This document shows positions 27,524 to 36,963 of a stretch of DNA of 57,162 nucleotides, one piece after another. Both the position numbers and the translations under genes were made by a program. Position 1 is the first letter of the stretch; every line of letters begins with the position of its first letter. Source of the DNA: Bacteroides reticulotermitis JCM 10512. Lineage in GTDB: Bacteria; Bacteroidota; Bacteroidia; Bacteroidales; Bacteroidaceae. The notes beneath the pieces were generated by a model that saw only the letters and a list, made by a program, of their open reading frames with translations, was not told the DNA's origin and made no database searches. Location of the stretch: the NCBI RefSeq assembly GCF_000517545.1, contig NZ_BAIV01000036.1, positions 1-57,162 on the forward strand. The letters are read 5' to 3'.

Positions 27524-28849
27524 ATGGGAACTAAGAAAAATTTTGTGATTGATACCAATGTTATTCTTCACGACTACGACTGCTTGAAGAATTTTGAGGA
27601 AAACGACATCTATCTTCCGATCGTAGTGTTGGAGGAACTGGATAAATTCAAAAAAGGTAATGAACAGATCAACTTCAACGCACGTGAGTTTGTGCGTGAA
27701 CTGGACTTGCTGACCGACGACGACCTTTTTTCCAAAGGAGCGGAGTTAGGCGAGGGGCTGGGACGTCTGTTTATTGTAACCGGAGAGATTGATGCTCCCA
27801 AGGTACATACCTCTTTTCCTGCCCGGAAGCCGGACCATCAGATCTTGGCAGTCGCCGAATATTTGGGTAAAAAGGATCCGGATACAAAGACTGTTTTGGT
27901 GACCAAGGATGTAAACTTACGGATGAAAGCCCGTTCGGTTGGTATTCTAAGTGAGGATTACATTACCGATAAGGTGGTGAACATTGATATTTTTGATAAA
28001 TCGAATGAGGTATTCGATCATGTTGACCCTGCCTTGATCGATCGTATTTACTCCTCTCGGGAAGGTCTTGATATTAGCGAGTTTGAGTTCAAAGATTTGT
28101 TGCACCCCAACGAATGCTTTGTGTTACAGAGCGACCGGAATACAGTGTTGGCCCGTTATAATCCCTTCAATCATGCCATATGCCGCGTGACAAAAGGACG
28201 TAATTACGGAATTGAGCCACGTAATGCCGAGCAAAGCTTTGCTTTCGAAATCTTGAATGATCCGAATGTGAAGCTGGTTGCTTTAACGGGAAAAGCCGGA
28301 ACAGGTAAGACCCTTTTAGCGTTGGCTGCTGCTCTGAATAGTTTGAACGATTACAAGCAAGTATTGCTGGCCCGGCCGATCGTTGCATTGTCCAATAAGG
28401 ATATCGGTTTCTTACCCGGCGACGCGAAAGAAAAAGTGGCTCCGTATATGCAACCTTTGTTTGATAACTTAAATGTGATCAAGCGGCAGTTTGCTCCTAA
28501 CTCCACCGAAGCCAAACGTATCGAAGAGATGCTGAAAGGCGAACAATTAGTGATTGAGGCTTTGGCTTTTATCCGGGGACGTAGCTTGAGCGAAATGTAT
28601 TGCATTATAGATGAAGCTCAAAATTTGACTCCGCATGAAATCAAAACTATCATTACGCGTGCGGGAGAAGGCACGAAGGTGGTATTTACGGGTGATATCC
28701 AACAGATTGACCAGCCTTATCTGGATAGTCAGTCAAACGGATTGGTTTACATGATCGATCGCATGAAGGACCAGAACATCTTTGCGCATATTAATCTGTT
28801 GAAGGGTGAGCGCAGTGAACTGAGTGAATTGGCCAGTAACCTGTTGTAA
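27524..28849 (+). CDS. PhoH-like ATPase with N-terminal PIN domain
   Basis: A 441-residue two-domain protein. The PIN nuclease-like domain (about 1-150) has the acidic site motif VIDTNVILHD (D10), E38 in LEELDKF and the later aspartates of MKARS...DYITD. The PhoH ATPase domain (about 235-441) has Walker A TGKAGTGKT (about 255-263) and Walker B CIIDEAQNL. This PIN-PhoH architecture is that of the YlaK type. Related proteins act on RNA, but the exact substrate here is unknown. It is divergent from folC and followed by a terminator. Confidence 0.9.
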   Translation: MGTKKNFVIDTNVILHDYDCLKNFEENDIYLPIVVLEELDKFKKGNEQINFNAREFVRELDLLTDDDLFSKGAELGEGLGRLFIVTGEIDAPKVHTSFPARKPDHQILAVAEYLGKKDPDTKTVLVTKDVNLRMKARSVGILSEDYITDKVVNIDIFDKSNEVFDHVDPALIDRIYSSREGLDISEFEFKDLLHPNECFVLQSDRNTVLARYNPFNHAICRVTKGRNYGIEPRNAEQSFAFEILNDPNVKLVALTGKAGTGKTLLALAAALNSLNDYKQVLLARPIVALSNKDIGFLPGDAKEKVAPYMQPLFDNLNVIKRQFAPNSTEAKRIEEMLKGEQLVIEALAFIRGRSLSEMYCIIDEAQNLTPHEIKTIITRAGEGTKVVFTGDIQQIDQPYLDSQSNGLVYMIDRMKDQNIFAHINLLKGERSELSELASNLL

Positions 28850-28870
28850 GAGCCAATATATGTACATATT

Positions 28871-28899
28871 GAGGGAGTCTGAAAAGGCTCCCTTTTTCT
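28871..28899 (+). terminator. terminator after PhoH-like gene
   Basis: GGGAGTC pairs with GGCTCCC across a six-base loop (one G-U pair) and is followed by a run of five T. Confidence 0.75.
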
Positions 28900-29194
28900 T
28901 TGCCGAGTGCTGCTCCCATGCTTTCTAAATACGCTCTTCTTCTCTCTTTCCTTCTCTTCTCACACTATTAATCCACTTTTTAAAATCAGTAAAAGAATCG
29001 AAGTGTCAGCCTGTGCCATGCTATTGTCACAACAGTGCCAACGCTTTGGCACAACTGTGCCAGTGCTTGGCATTATGTGGCACTCTCTTGCCAACGGGTA
29101 AAACAGTTGTGACATGCTGACGGAACTGTCGTGATAATGGGTTAGTATGGCTTGATGTATAGACAGAGTTCCTAGTGATAGAGTGGGGTAAACG
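28900..29194. other. gene-less region with a tandem dyad array
   Basis: No gene is supported. The notable content is the array of dyad-symmetric units at 29006-29118, described separately. The rest is T/C-rich unstructured sequence. Together with the flanking terminators, the region separates a plus-strand and a minus-strand transcription unit that converge here. Confidence 0.55.
29006..29118. repeat. tandem 21-22-bp imperfect palindromes (TGGCACAACTGTGCCA type)
   Basis: Four related units begin at 29024, 29046, 29067 and 29088. The clearest is TTGGCACAACTGTGCCAG, a near-perfect dyad with core CACAACTGTG. The others are variants such as TTGGCATTATGTGGCAC. Outer arms, TCAGC...TCACAAC on the left and GTTGTGACATGCTGA on the right, also form an inverted repeat, so the whole block could fold into one branched structure. 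It sits between convergent genes. Confidence 0.7.
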
Positions 29195-29232
29195 AAAACA
29201 GGAGAATACTTTTGAAAGCATCCTCCTGTTCC
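29195..29232 (-). terminator. terminator of the DHOD-like gene
   Basis: Arms AACAGGAG and CTCCTGTT around an 18-base loop. On the minus strand it is followed by TTTTCGTTT, shortly after the reconstructed stop of the DHOD-like gene at 29245. Confidence 0.7.
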
Positions 29233-29244
29233 TTTTACTAGTAT

Positions 29245-30215
29245 TTATTCTCTCTCGAAGTACTTCAGGAATTGCGTACGCTCGAACGTGTTAATGCCTT
29301 TGACATCTTTGGCGTTCAGCTTCCTTTAAACTGAGATATTCCTTCAAATCCTTTTCGGTCCATCCACGCGCTCACAAAGCGCAGCGCCTCGCCAATAAAA
29401 AGATTCGTATTTTGATAAACAGCACTACAGACTTCTACTGCCGATGCTCCGGCTAAGATCGCTTTTACAACTGATTCGGGGTTAGCTACCCCACCAGATG
29501 CTGCATAATCTATTTTATCTACTCGGGAAGAAGCTATTCCGATCCATCGCAGTGGGATGGTCAAGTCGGATGGCTTGCTGAATATATTGCCCGATGTTTG
29601 CTCTATTTTCTCAATATTGATATCCGGTTGATAGAAACGGTTGAACAATACCACAGCCGCCGCACCATTGGCGTATAGCTGATTGATGAGAGCTACGGGA
29701 TTGGTGAAATTGTCCCCCAATTTGAAAATAACCGGGATCTGGATGTGTTTCTTGACTTGGCGCAAGATATCGACATGACGTTGTTCGAAAGAGCCAGGCG
29801 TATATTGTATTTCTGACTGAAGAGCCAGTACATTAATTTCTAACGCATCCGCCCCCGCTGCTTCTATTTGTTTGCTGAAATGTGCCCATTCGGTATTCGT
29901 ATAGCAGTTGATACTTGCTATGATGGGAATTGAACACGAGCTTTTACTCTCTTGAATGAGCGTTAGGTATTCGGATAGTTTGTGTTCTCGAATGTATTCT
30001 TTGAGGTAGTCACTACCCTCGGGGTAGATCGGATCTTTTAGTTGCTCGGCTTCCATCAAAATTTGTTCTTCAAATAATGATTTGAGCACAATAGCACCTG
30101 CACCGGCTTCCGCCAGTTTCTTATTCTTGCCGGAACTATTGGTTAGTCCCGAACTACTGATAATAATGGGGTTTCTAAGTGAAAGCCCTGCAAAAGTGGT
30201 TTTTAAGTCGGCCAT
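29245..30215 (-). CDS. dihydroorotate dehydrogenase-like protein (frameshifted near C-terminus)
   Basis: A FMN-binding TIM-barrel protein of the dihydroorotate dehydrogenase-like group. It has N-terminal NPIIISSSGLT, the central motifs IIASINCY and EINVLAL, FKLGDNF, and the phosphate-site motif AASGGV. In this group the true substrate is uncertain, and it may not be pyrD. The frame as sequenced stops at 29316. Adding one A in the minus-strand GGAAGC (29319-29324) recovers a natural C-terminus (K-L-N-A-K-D-V-K-G-I-N-T-F-E-R-T-Q-F) ending at 29245, 323 residues in all. It follows yggS by 53 bases on the minus strand. Confidence 0.82.
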
Positions 30216-30268
30216 ATTATAACTGGTGTTTAAATTGTGAATAATGTGGCTGGCACATTCACTTATTT

Positions 30269-30937
30269 TTAATAAATTCTTTCTCCAAATATTTTGCTTC
30301 CTACTCTAATTAATGTGCTTCCTTCGGCAATGGCTTCATGATAATCATGAGACATTCCCATGGATAATTCACAGAAAGTAGTGGAATCAGAGAACCAGGT
30401 TGACTTTACTTCCTCGAAGTATTCACTTAAAAAACAAAATTCCTGCTTGACTTGTTCAATATTGTTAGTGTTACTGGCCATCCCCATCAGGCCACAAATG
30501 CGTACATGGGTTAGTCCTTTCCATGCTTCGTCTGCAAGCATCTCCCGGCATTCCGCCGGCGTAAAGCCGAATTTCGTTTCTTCCCGGGCAATATATATTT
30601 GCAATAAACAATCAATTACACGTCCCGCTTTTACAGCCTGTTTATTTACTTCGGCTAATAGTTTATACGTGTCAATTCCATGTATCATTGAGACGTATGG
30701 AGCCATGTATTTGATTTTGTTACTTTGCAAGTGTCCTATAAAATGCCACTCGATATCTTTAGGTAAACTTTCGTATTTCGCTGTCATTTCCTGCACTTTG
30801 CTTTCTCCAAAAATACGCTGTCCCGTTTGATATGCTTCTTCGATCGCCTCATTGGGGTGGTATTTTGAGACAGCAACCAACCGAACTCCTTTGGGAAGCT
30901 CGGCTAGCACTTGCTTTAAATTGTCAGCAACACTCAT
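30269..30937 (-). CDS. yggS: PLP homeostasis protein (YggS/PLPBP family)
   Basis: A PLP-binding protein without known catalysis that balances vitamin B6 and amino-acid pools. It is 222 residues long and has the alanine-racemase-like barrel. The PLP lysine is K25 in VAVSKYHP, followed by WHFIGHLQSNK, and MGMSHD near the C-terminus. Its start lies five bases after the tail of a DUF4494 gene remnant, which suggests an original DUF4494-yggS-DHOD operon. The frame is intact. Confidence 0.93.
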   Translation of the reverse strand: MSVADNLKQVLAELPKGVRLVAVSKYHPNEAIEEAYQTGQRIFGESKVQEMTAKYESLPKDIEWHFIGHLQSNKIKYMAPYVSMIHGIDTYKLLAEVNKQAVKAGRVIDCLLQIYIAREETKFGFTPAECREMLADEAWKGLTHVRICGLMGMASNTNNIEQVKQEFCFLSEYFEEVKSTWFSDSTTFCELSMGMSHDYHEAIAEGSTLIRVGSKIFGERIY

Positions 30938-30942
30938 TTTGA

Positions 30943-31080
30943 TTATGCTTTATTAGGATCAAACTCTGGCTTGTCATTCGGACCGGAGCTATATGGAAAT
31001 ACGTCCATGATTGCAGTCTCGGCTACAGAACCGATTTGATAGTCGGCCATTGTTCCTTTCATTCCTTCATCCAGTTTCTT
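30943..31080 (-). pseudogene. 3' remnant of a DUF4494 gene
   Basis: The reading frame ending at 30943 encodes about 44 residues: K-L-D-E-G-M-K-G-T-M-A-D-Y, then S-V-A-E-T-A-I-M-D-V-F-P-Y, and ending F-D-P-N-K-A. From memory this matches the C-terminus of DUF4494 proteins of Bacteroidales. No N-terminal part exists upstream. Instead, the sequence continues into the Wzc-like gene in another frame at about 31075-31084. The close spacing to yggS (five bases) is typical of an intact operon end, so the tail looks native and the upstream half is missing. Confidence 0.65.
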
Positions 31081-32863
31081 TCTTGTCGTTTTGCAGCATG
31101 AATTGGATGTTGGTACGGATGTTACGGAACGTCTCGCTCATCAGGTTGTTCTGGTTCTCAAAAACGGCAATAGAGCCATTGTTCCCTTCCTTGTCCTCGG
31201 TCAATGGGATGTCGCCCACGATGGGTAGAGAGGTTAGCTTTTCTACATCTGCCCGGCCTTCTATCTTAAACTTAGTTATTCCGATCAGATAGATTGCGCC
31301 TACGGGTATACCTATTCCCAATACTAAGGCGATCAGATAAATCATTTTGCCTTTGGGAGATACCGGATTCTCATCGGCAACAGCGTCGTCGATGATCTTG
31401 GCATTATTAGCCGTTGCTGCCAGCGTGATTGCATTCTCTTCACGTTTCTGGAGTAACATGAGGTATAGACCGGCTTTAATTTCTTGTTGGCGGGCAATAC
31501 TAACGTACTGTCTTTCCTGTCCCGGTGCATTACTGATCCGACGAGAAAAACGATTAGCTTCCCGGTCGAGATCTGATTTGGTAATCAATAAGCCTTGCAA
31601 TGTTGCGTTAATCGTGGTTTGCACGTTTGCTCTCATTGCCCGGATACTTGTGTCCAGGTTGACAATGGCGGGATTGCTCTCGGTAGAAGTACGTAATAAA
31701 CGTTTGCGCTCAATTATGACTTCGTTGTAGCGGTCTATTTGTGTAGACAGGCCTACATCGGCCAATCCGATATTGCTAGGCAATACTTCGTGCTGATTGG
31801 AAGCGTCATTGATATATTTAGCTAAGTCGCGTACTAAATTAATTTGTGTACCGTTCTCAACTTGTTTCTTTTCGTACTCCGCATTTCCGGTAACGGCCAG
31901 CTGAGCATCGCTGCTAATATCAGTCAGTCCGGCATTACGTTTGAATGTTTCTAGCTTTTCCTCCGTATTTCCAAGTTCTTTGTCGATAATCTCGATACGG
32001 GCATTGATAAACTCTTTTGTTTTTTCCGCAACTTCATTTTTGTCATTATTAGTATTGCGGTTATACATATCCAATAGCTTGTTGATAAAGTCCTGACCGC
32101 GCTTTTGGTTGGAGTTTATCAGCGAAACAACTGCTACAGATGTTGTCTTCGAAGTCGGTTCGATGGTCAAGGCAGTGCGATAGTTCTTGGCAACCTTGAA
32201 GGGTTGGTTGATCACCGCTTCGATATGTTGTATCTCATCCTTCCTCTTTTCATTGTTGCGGGTAGAATCTCTCAGCGAGAAACCTAGCGTTCCGAAATCG
32301 GTCGGCAACACTGCGGGTAGTTTGTCGAAATGCTTATTGTACTCTTCCTCATCTATTTTCATGTTTATCGTTAAACCGCCTTCCGGAGATAACTTCATAT
32401 CGATAATGGCAGGAGCAGGTAATCCGTCAGCCTCTTGCGGAGTTAGGTTAACAACTACAGGAGACGCGTTGTAAAGCTCTTTTGGAGGAAACTCGTCTTC
32501 ATCCGTGTAGGTGATGTATAGTTCCAAGCTATTGACAACCTCTTTAATGATTGTTTTGGAAGATAGCACTTCTATCTCATTGTCAATGTTTTGAGACGCG
32601 CCTATCATGCCGCCTAATCCCAGATTCTCCAGACCGGCAGCTGTTGCACCGGTAGCACCACCTTTTTTCTCATCTTTGATAATGATAGAAGCAGATACAT
32701 TATAAGTCGGAGTCACAAAATGCAAATATAGTTTAGCTCCAATAAGACATATTAGTATAGATGCTACAAACCATGGCCAATGGATAGCATATCTGAAGAA
32801 TAACTCCTGGATATCTATTTTCTCGTCCTTATCATCGCGCATATCTTCTGAATTCTCTCTCAT
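31067..32863 (-). CDS. truncated Wzc-like polysaccharide co-polymerase (kinase domain missing)
   Basis: A 598-residue chain-length determinant. The first membrane segment lies at about 29-50 (WPWFVASILICLIG), followed by a large periplasmic coiled-coil region and a second membrane segment at about 507-528 (MIYLIALVLGIGIPVGAIYL). The cytoplasmic part reaches M-S-E-T-F-R-N-I-R-T-N-I-Q-F-M-L, the sequence that in BY-kinases directly precedes the Walker A motif. It then stops after Q-N-D-K-K-E-T-G. Full-length relatives continue for about 200 residues with the kinase and a tyrosine cluster. The break coincides with the DUF4494 remnant, so this is a deletion junction or an assembly join. It would control exopolysaccharide export length in the inner membrane. 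Confidence 0.82.
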   Translation of the reverse strand: MRENSEDMRDDKDEKIDIQELFFRYAIHWPWFVASILICLIGAKLYLHFVTPTYNVSASIIIKDEKKGGATGATAAGLENLGLGGMIGASQNIDNEIEVLSSKTIIKEVVNSLELYITYTDEDEFPPKELYNASPVVVNLTPQEADGLPAPAIIDMKLSPEGGLTINMKIDEEEYNKHFDKLPAVLPTDFGTLGFSLRDSTRNNEKRKDEIQHIEAVINQPFKVAKNYRTALTIEPTSKTTSVAVVSLINSNQKRGQDFINKLLDMYNRNTNNDKNEVAEKTKEFINARIEIIDKELGNTEEKLETFKRNAGLTDISSDAQLAVTGNAEYEKKQVENGTQINLVRDLAKYINDASNQHEVLPSNIGLADVGLSTQIDRYNEVIIERKRLLRTSTESNPAIVNLDTSIRAMRANVQTTINATLQGLLITKSDLDREANRFSRRISNAPGQERQYVSIARQQEIKAGLYLMLLQKREENAITLAATANNAKIIDDAVADENPVSPKGKMIYLIALVLGIGIPVGAIYLIGITKFKIEGRADVEKLTSLPIVGDIPLTEDKEGNNGSIAVFENQNNLMSETFRNIRTNIQFMLQNDKKETG

Positions 32864-32906
32864 TGTTTCTTAGAATTATTTTTTTAATGTTTAATAAGTT
32901 ACTTGT

Positions 32907-33434
32907 TTATCTCTTGAAAGCAGCTAGGGTACAGATGTGTATCTTGTATTCTTTCCCGTTTTCTGAATCCATATCCTCTATATCCTTACTCTGGTTGCTT
33001 CCCACAAATGCTACTCTACGCATATTCTTTTCTTGCTCCCGTTGCTTCACTGGGTTGCAAATGAATAGGCGAAAGCCGACTAAACAGGCTGTAAATGAAA
33101 GGATGATGTGGGGAGATAAGCTTTCAAAGCTGAAAAAGACCCGTACACAGATGGATAAAATTGAAAAAATAAGGATATCACGAACCACTCTCCATCGAAT
33201 ATGTTCAGTACGAACCACTCGTTCCGGGAGAATGATGCCAGGCTGGAGGTTGCAAATGTGATAATAAAGATTTAATAAAACCAATACCGCCGGAAGCTGA
33301 TGAATTAAAGTACTTCCCTGGAATTGTTCTCTAAAAACGCTATACTGAATGATCAAGATAACGTTTAGAATCATTAAACCTCTCGACATAACTATCACTT
33401 TTAAAGCCTTATTCAATCGTAATATTTGCCCCAT
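32907..33434 (-). CDS. short membrane protein, probably truncated sugar transferase
   Basis: A 175-residue protein with four likely membrane segments (about 10-30, 45-62, 88-104 and 109-125) followed by K-N-M-R-R-V-A-F-V-G-S-N. That pattern is the N-terminus of polyprenyl-phosphate glycosyl-1-phosphate transferases, in which four helices precede a nucleotide-binding-like domain and, after about 300 more residues, the catalytic domain. Here the sequence ends at I-C-T-L-A-A-F-K-R, so the catalytic part is absent. The truncated Wzc-like gene follows after 43 bases on the same strand. I infer a damaged initiating transferase of an exopolysaccharide locus. A short stand-alone membrane protein remains possible. 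Confidence 0.5.
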   Translation of the reverse strand: MGQILRLNKALKVIVMSRGLMILNVILIIQYSVFREQFQGSTLIHQLPAVLVLLNLYYHICNLQPGIILPERVVRTEHIRWRVVRDILIFSILSICVRVFFSFESLSPHIILSFTACLVGFRLFICNPVKQREQEKNMRRVAFVGSNQSKDIEDMDSENGKEYKIHICTLAAFKR

Positions 33435-33852
33435 GAGATTCTAATATTGTAATAATACCCCTTCTAATAATCCCTTTTTCTTACTTAAAGTAGACTTCTT
33501 ACAGGCTACAAAAATAGAAATAAAAATCCTTTCTTGCCAAATAAACAATAATTATTTTTTAAATCAATACTCCAAACTAACCTTGAACTCTTGTTTCGCT
33601 TTTAGATATCGCTTGTAATCGGTTAGCGTATATTGATATAGAATCGTTGTGCAAGACAACTCTCGGCTGTTTATACGTTCTTTTTTGGCAGGTAAATGTC
33701 TAAAGTTTTTCTTTCAGATAAGATCGTATATATAAATAAAGCTGAGTTCCATATCGGGGAATAACAAAATATAGAAGGAAAAGGTTTGTGATGAACATAT
33801 TTTGGAGCTCAGTTGTTCTAAAGAAAAGTAATATTAAAAAATTAAATGCATT
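33435..33852. other. A/T-rich divergent intergenic region
   Basis: It separates the minus-strand exopolysaccharide remnants from tpx. No gene is visible. It is A/T-rich and presumably carries divergent promoters, but I cannot place well-spaced -33/-7 boxes with confidence. Confidence 0.45.
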
Positions 33853-34353
33853 ATGGCAACTACAAATTTCAAAGGTCAACCCGTAAAACTAATTGGTGAG
33901 TTTATACAGGCAGGTGAAATCGCACCTGATTTTAAATTGGTTAAGAGTGATTTATCTTCACTTTCATTGAAAGACTTGAACGGTAAAAATGTAATCTTAA
34001 ATATTTTCCCTAGCCTCGATACAAGTGTTTGTGCTACTTCTGTACGCAAATTCAATAAGCTAGCTGCAAGCTTGCAAGATACAGTTGTTTTGGCTATTTC
34101 CAAAGATCTTCCTTTTGCTCATGGACGTTTTTGTACAACAGAAGGTATCGAAAATGTTGTTCCACTATCTGATTTCCGCTTCTCGGATTTCGATGAAAAC
34201 TACGGCCTTTTAATGCAAGATGGCCCGTTGGCAGGATTATTGGCGAGAGCTGTTGTTGTGGTAGGAAAAGATGGTAAGGTTGCTTACACCGAATTGGTTC
34301 CTGAAATCACTCAAGAACCGGATTATGATAAAGCTCTGGCTTCTTTGAAATAA
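33853..34353 (+). CDS. tpx: thiol peroxidase (atypical 2-Cys peroxiredoxin)
   Basis: Tpx reduces hydrogen peroxide and alkyl hydroperoxides using thioredoxin. It is 166 residues long. The peroxidatic cysteine is C60 in FPSLDTSVCATS and the resolving cysteine is C94 in GRFCTTEGI, the spacing typical of Tpx. It appears to be a stand-alone gene with a strong terminator 40 bases downstream. The frame is intact. Confidence 0.95.
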   Translation: MATTNFKGQPVKLIGEFIQAGEIAPDFKLVKSDLSSLSLKDLNGKNVILNIFPSLDTSVCATSVRKFNKLAASLQDTVVLAISKDLPFAHGRFCTTEGIENVVPLSDFRFSDFDENYGLLMQDGPLAGLLARAVVVVGKDGKVAYTELVPEITQEPDYDKALASLK

Positions 34354-34391
34354 CATTCTTGTTCTATTTGGTATAAATTGTAAACTAAATA

Positions 34392-34460
34392 ATTGAGCCT
34401 AATTAAGAAACGTTCTTTTGATCATATCATTATGAGTGTGTGCTTAATTAGGCTCTTTTT
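34392..34460 (+). terminator. terminator after tpx
   Basis: Long arms GAGCCTAATTAAG and CTTAATTAGGCTC (13 bp) around a large loop, followed by five T. Confidence 0.8.
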
Positions 34461-34480
34461 ATGATTAAAATCTAAACTCT

Positions 34481-35365
34481 ATGAATAAAAAACAACTTTT
34501 ACTTGTCTGCTCGTTGTTTGCTAGCGGCGGAGTTCTTCTAGCTCAAACAGTCGAAAAGAGTGATTCTTCTTATTGGAAGAAAGAAGGGTTCGCCGGTTTG
34601 AAAATGACACAGGTCAGTCTCACGAACTGGGCTGCCGGAGGTGATAATTCGGTTGCATTTGATTTGCAAGGTGCCTATCAGGCTAATTATAAAAAGGGAA
34701 AGCATCTGTGGAGCAATCGCATGGAATTAGCTTATGGTTTGAATAAGACTGGAGAAGATGGCGTACGAAAAGCTAATGATAAGATCTATCTTCATACAAA
34801 CTATGGTTATTCTATAGCAAAGAGCTGGTATGCCAGTGCATTCGCTACATTCCAGACTCAGTTCTCTTCCGGATACGATTATAAAGTCAATAAAGACATC
34901 GCTATTTCGGAGTTTATGGCTCCGGCCTATCTTACCACCGGTTTGGGATTTACCTATGATCCGGGGAAGATCTTTACGGTTGTTCTTTCGCCCGCTTCAT
35001 GGAGAGGGACTTTTGTTTTGAACGATCGCCTTTCTGACGAAGGGGCTTATGGGGTTGATCCGGGAAAGCATTTACTTTCAAGCTTCGGAGCTAATGTGAA
35101 AGGAGAAGCTAAATATGAATTCCTACCTAATATGACTGCTTATTCACGTTTGGAGTTGTATTCGGATTATTTGCATAAACCGTTGAACGTTGATGTGAAT
35201 TGGGAAGTTCAAGTAAACATGATCATCAATAAATGGTTCTCAACTACCCTGACTACCAACTTATTGTATGATGATGATGTGAAGATTGCGCAGAAAGATG
35301 GGAGTAAAGGCCCGCGTGTGCAGTTTAAAGAGATTTTGGGAGTAGGCGTTCAATTTAATTTCTGA
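34481..35365 (+). CDS. DUF3078 outer-membrane beta-barrel protein
   Basis: A 294-residue exported protein: signal peptide 1-22 (ending L-L-A-Q), then alternating amphipathic strands with many aromatic residues and a C-terminus ending V-Q-F-N-F, typical of an outer-membrane barrel. The segment containing Q-V-S-L-T-N-W-A-A-G-G is characteristic of DUF3078 proteins in Bacteroidetes. Its function is unknown to me. It starts 20 bases after the tpx terminator and ends before the very strong terminator at 35411. Confidence 0.85.
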   Translation: MNKKQLLLVCSLFASGGVLLAQTVEKSDSSYWKKEGFAGLKMTQVSLTNWAAGGDNSVAFDLQGAYQANYKKGKHLWSNRMELAYGLNKTGEDGVRKANDKIYLHTNYGYSIAKSWYASAFATFQTQFSSGYDYKVNKDIAISEFMAPAYLTTGLGFTYDPGKIFTVVLSPASWRGTFVLNDRLSDEGAYGVDPGKHLLSSFGANVKGEAKYEFLPNMTAYSRLELYSDYLHKPLNVDVNWEVQVNMIINKWFSTTLTTNLLYDDDVKIAQKDGSKGPRVQFKEILGVGVQFNF

Positions 35366-35410
35366 AACTCGGTTCATACGAATAGACGAAAATAAAACGA
35401 CTTATATAAT

Positions 35411-35462
35411 AAAAGAACACAGCCTGCTGATTCATATTGCGATCAGCAGGCTGTGTTCTTTT
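35411..35462. terminator. strong bidirectional terminator
   Basis: A perfect stem of about 21 bp, with left arm 35411-35431 (AAAAGAACACAGCCTGCTGA and one more base) and right arm 35442-35462, around a 10-base loop. It lies between the convergent DUF3078 gene and the TPR gene. Runs of A and T on either side suit both directions. Confidence 0.9.
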
Positions 35463-35471
35463 ATTATCAAA

Positions 35472-36912
35472 TTACTTTTGATTATTGCCTTTGTCTTTTT
35501 TCTTGTTTTTCTTTTCCTGTCTGTCCTTCTTCGATCGTAGCTTTCCCAATTGGTCGGTGAGTAAGGCACATACATCTTCCATCAGTTCCAGATTCAAGGG
35601 AGAATCCGACTCAGCATTGTATTTGTTGAAGGTATCAATATCATTGTTTATGATGGAAACGACAGCCAACTGTTCGAGCAATTCTTTGGTAGGAGCCAAT
35701 TCGTATGCTTTTTCGAATGCATACTGTGCCTTTATGAACATTTCAGACTCGAAGCAAAAGGTTGCAATAAGGTGCCACGTTTCGGCATCATTCGCATACT
35801 TCATCGCTGTTTTACATGCTGATCAGCTTCTTTTGGCTTCTTCTCATCCAAATAGATGCGTGCTTCCGATAAGTAAATAAAGGGTTCGTCTATTTGGATT
35901 TCTTTTGCTCGCTCACAATATAAGTGAGCTTCTTCGTATGAACCTTGCACGCTGACTACTGTTGCTAAATTGGCGTAGGCTTCTACTAAGACGCTTTGAT
36001 CTTCCATGGTTTCTTCTAGAATTTCTATGGCTTTTTTATTGTAAAATATAGCTTTTTCCCAATCAAGCCTGTTGCTATAAATAAGTCCGAGAAACACATA
36101 GGCCATTCCGTAAGAAGGGCTGCGGTATTCAATTGCTTTGTTGTAGTCATCGAGAGCTTTATCCACATTGCCGAGCTGATAGTAGTCATGTCCACGATAC
36201 AGGTAAGCCTCTCCGTATTTGTCATCACTGGCTAACGCGTAATTACAGGCTTCGATCGATTTGTTGAATTCCTCCATGATGAAATAGCATTTAGCCAATC
36301 CAGCCCAATAAGAAGGATTAAAAGAGTCGCTATCAATCAGGCGGTCGTAGTATTTAACTGCTTTCTTAGCCTGATCAGTCATCTGATAGAACTTGGTGAT
36401 AAATATCAGAAACTCTTTGTCTTGCTCAAATTGTTTTAGTCTGTCATCAATCAGCTGTTGGGTTTTCTCAGGATAGCCCGTATCTAAATAGATGGTTGCG
36501 ATATCGATTAGCGTATCGACATCGTCTATATTTTCGATCGAATTAAATATATCTTCGGCCTCATCCGGTTTGCCTCATTTAATAGTATTTCAGCTTCGAG
36601 AAATTGAACATCTTCGTGATAAGTCTCTGTGATTGAGTCAACAACTTCTCTAGCCAAATTCAATTGTTCGTTACTGAGGTATAGATATCCCTGCTTTACT
36701 AACAGGTTCGTGTTCTTGGGGTGTAGTTTAAGTCCGTAGTCAATAGCCTGTTGCGCTTCATTGAACATGGACTCCATCGTGTAGTATTCTGCTATATTAG
36801 CTAGCTGATCGCTATCCCAATACGTCGATTTACCTTCTGCTTGATCCAATTCATATTTAATGATCAGATTGGCCAGCTCTTCTTTTTCGTTTGACGATGC
36901 TCCTTTATCCAT
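35472..36912 (-). CDS. TPR repeat protein (two frameshifts as sequenced)
   Basis: A tetratricopeptide-repeat protein of about 480 residues once two breaks are repaired. The first is at 36573-36574, where one more C on the plus strand restores N-E-G-K-P-D-E-A-E. The second is at 35810-35813, where one more T restores H-V-K-T-A-M-K-Y-A. Repeats are visible throughout, for example A-Y-L-Y-R-G-H-D-Y-Y-Q-L-G-N and A-Y-V-F-L-G-L-I-Y-S. The C-terminus is lysine-rich (K-K-N-K-K-K-D-K-G). No signal peptide is seen, so it is probably cytoplasmic. It follows glnS by 51 bases and is likely co-transcribed. It is a scaffold by analogy, with no specific partner evident. Confidence 0.8.
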
Positions 36913-36963
36913 TTTTGTGTTGAATACTTAAATGGAGGATAACTTAATATCCTCCATCTTATT

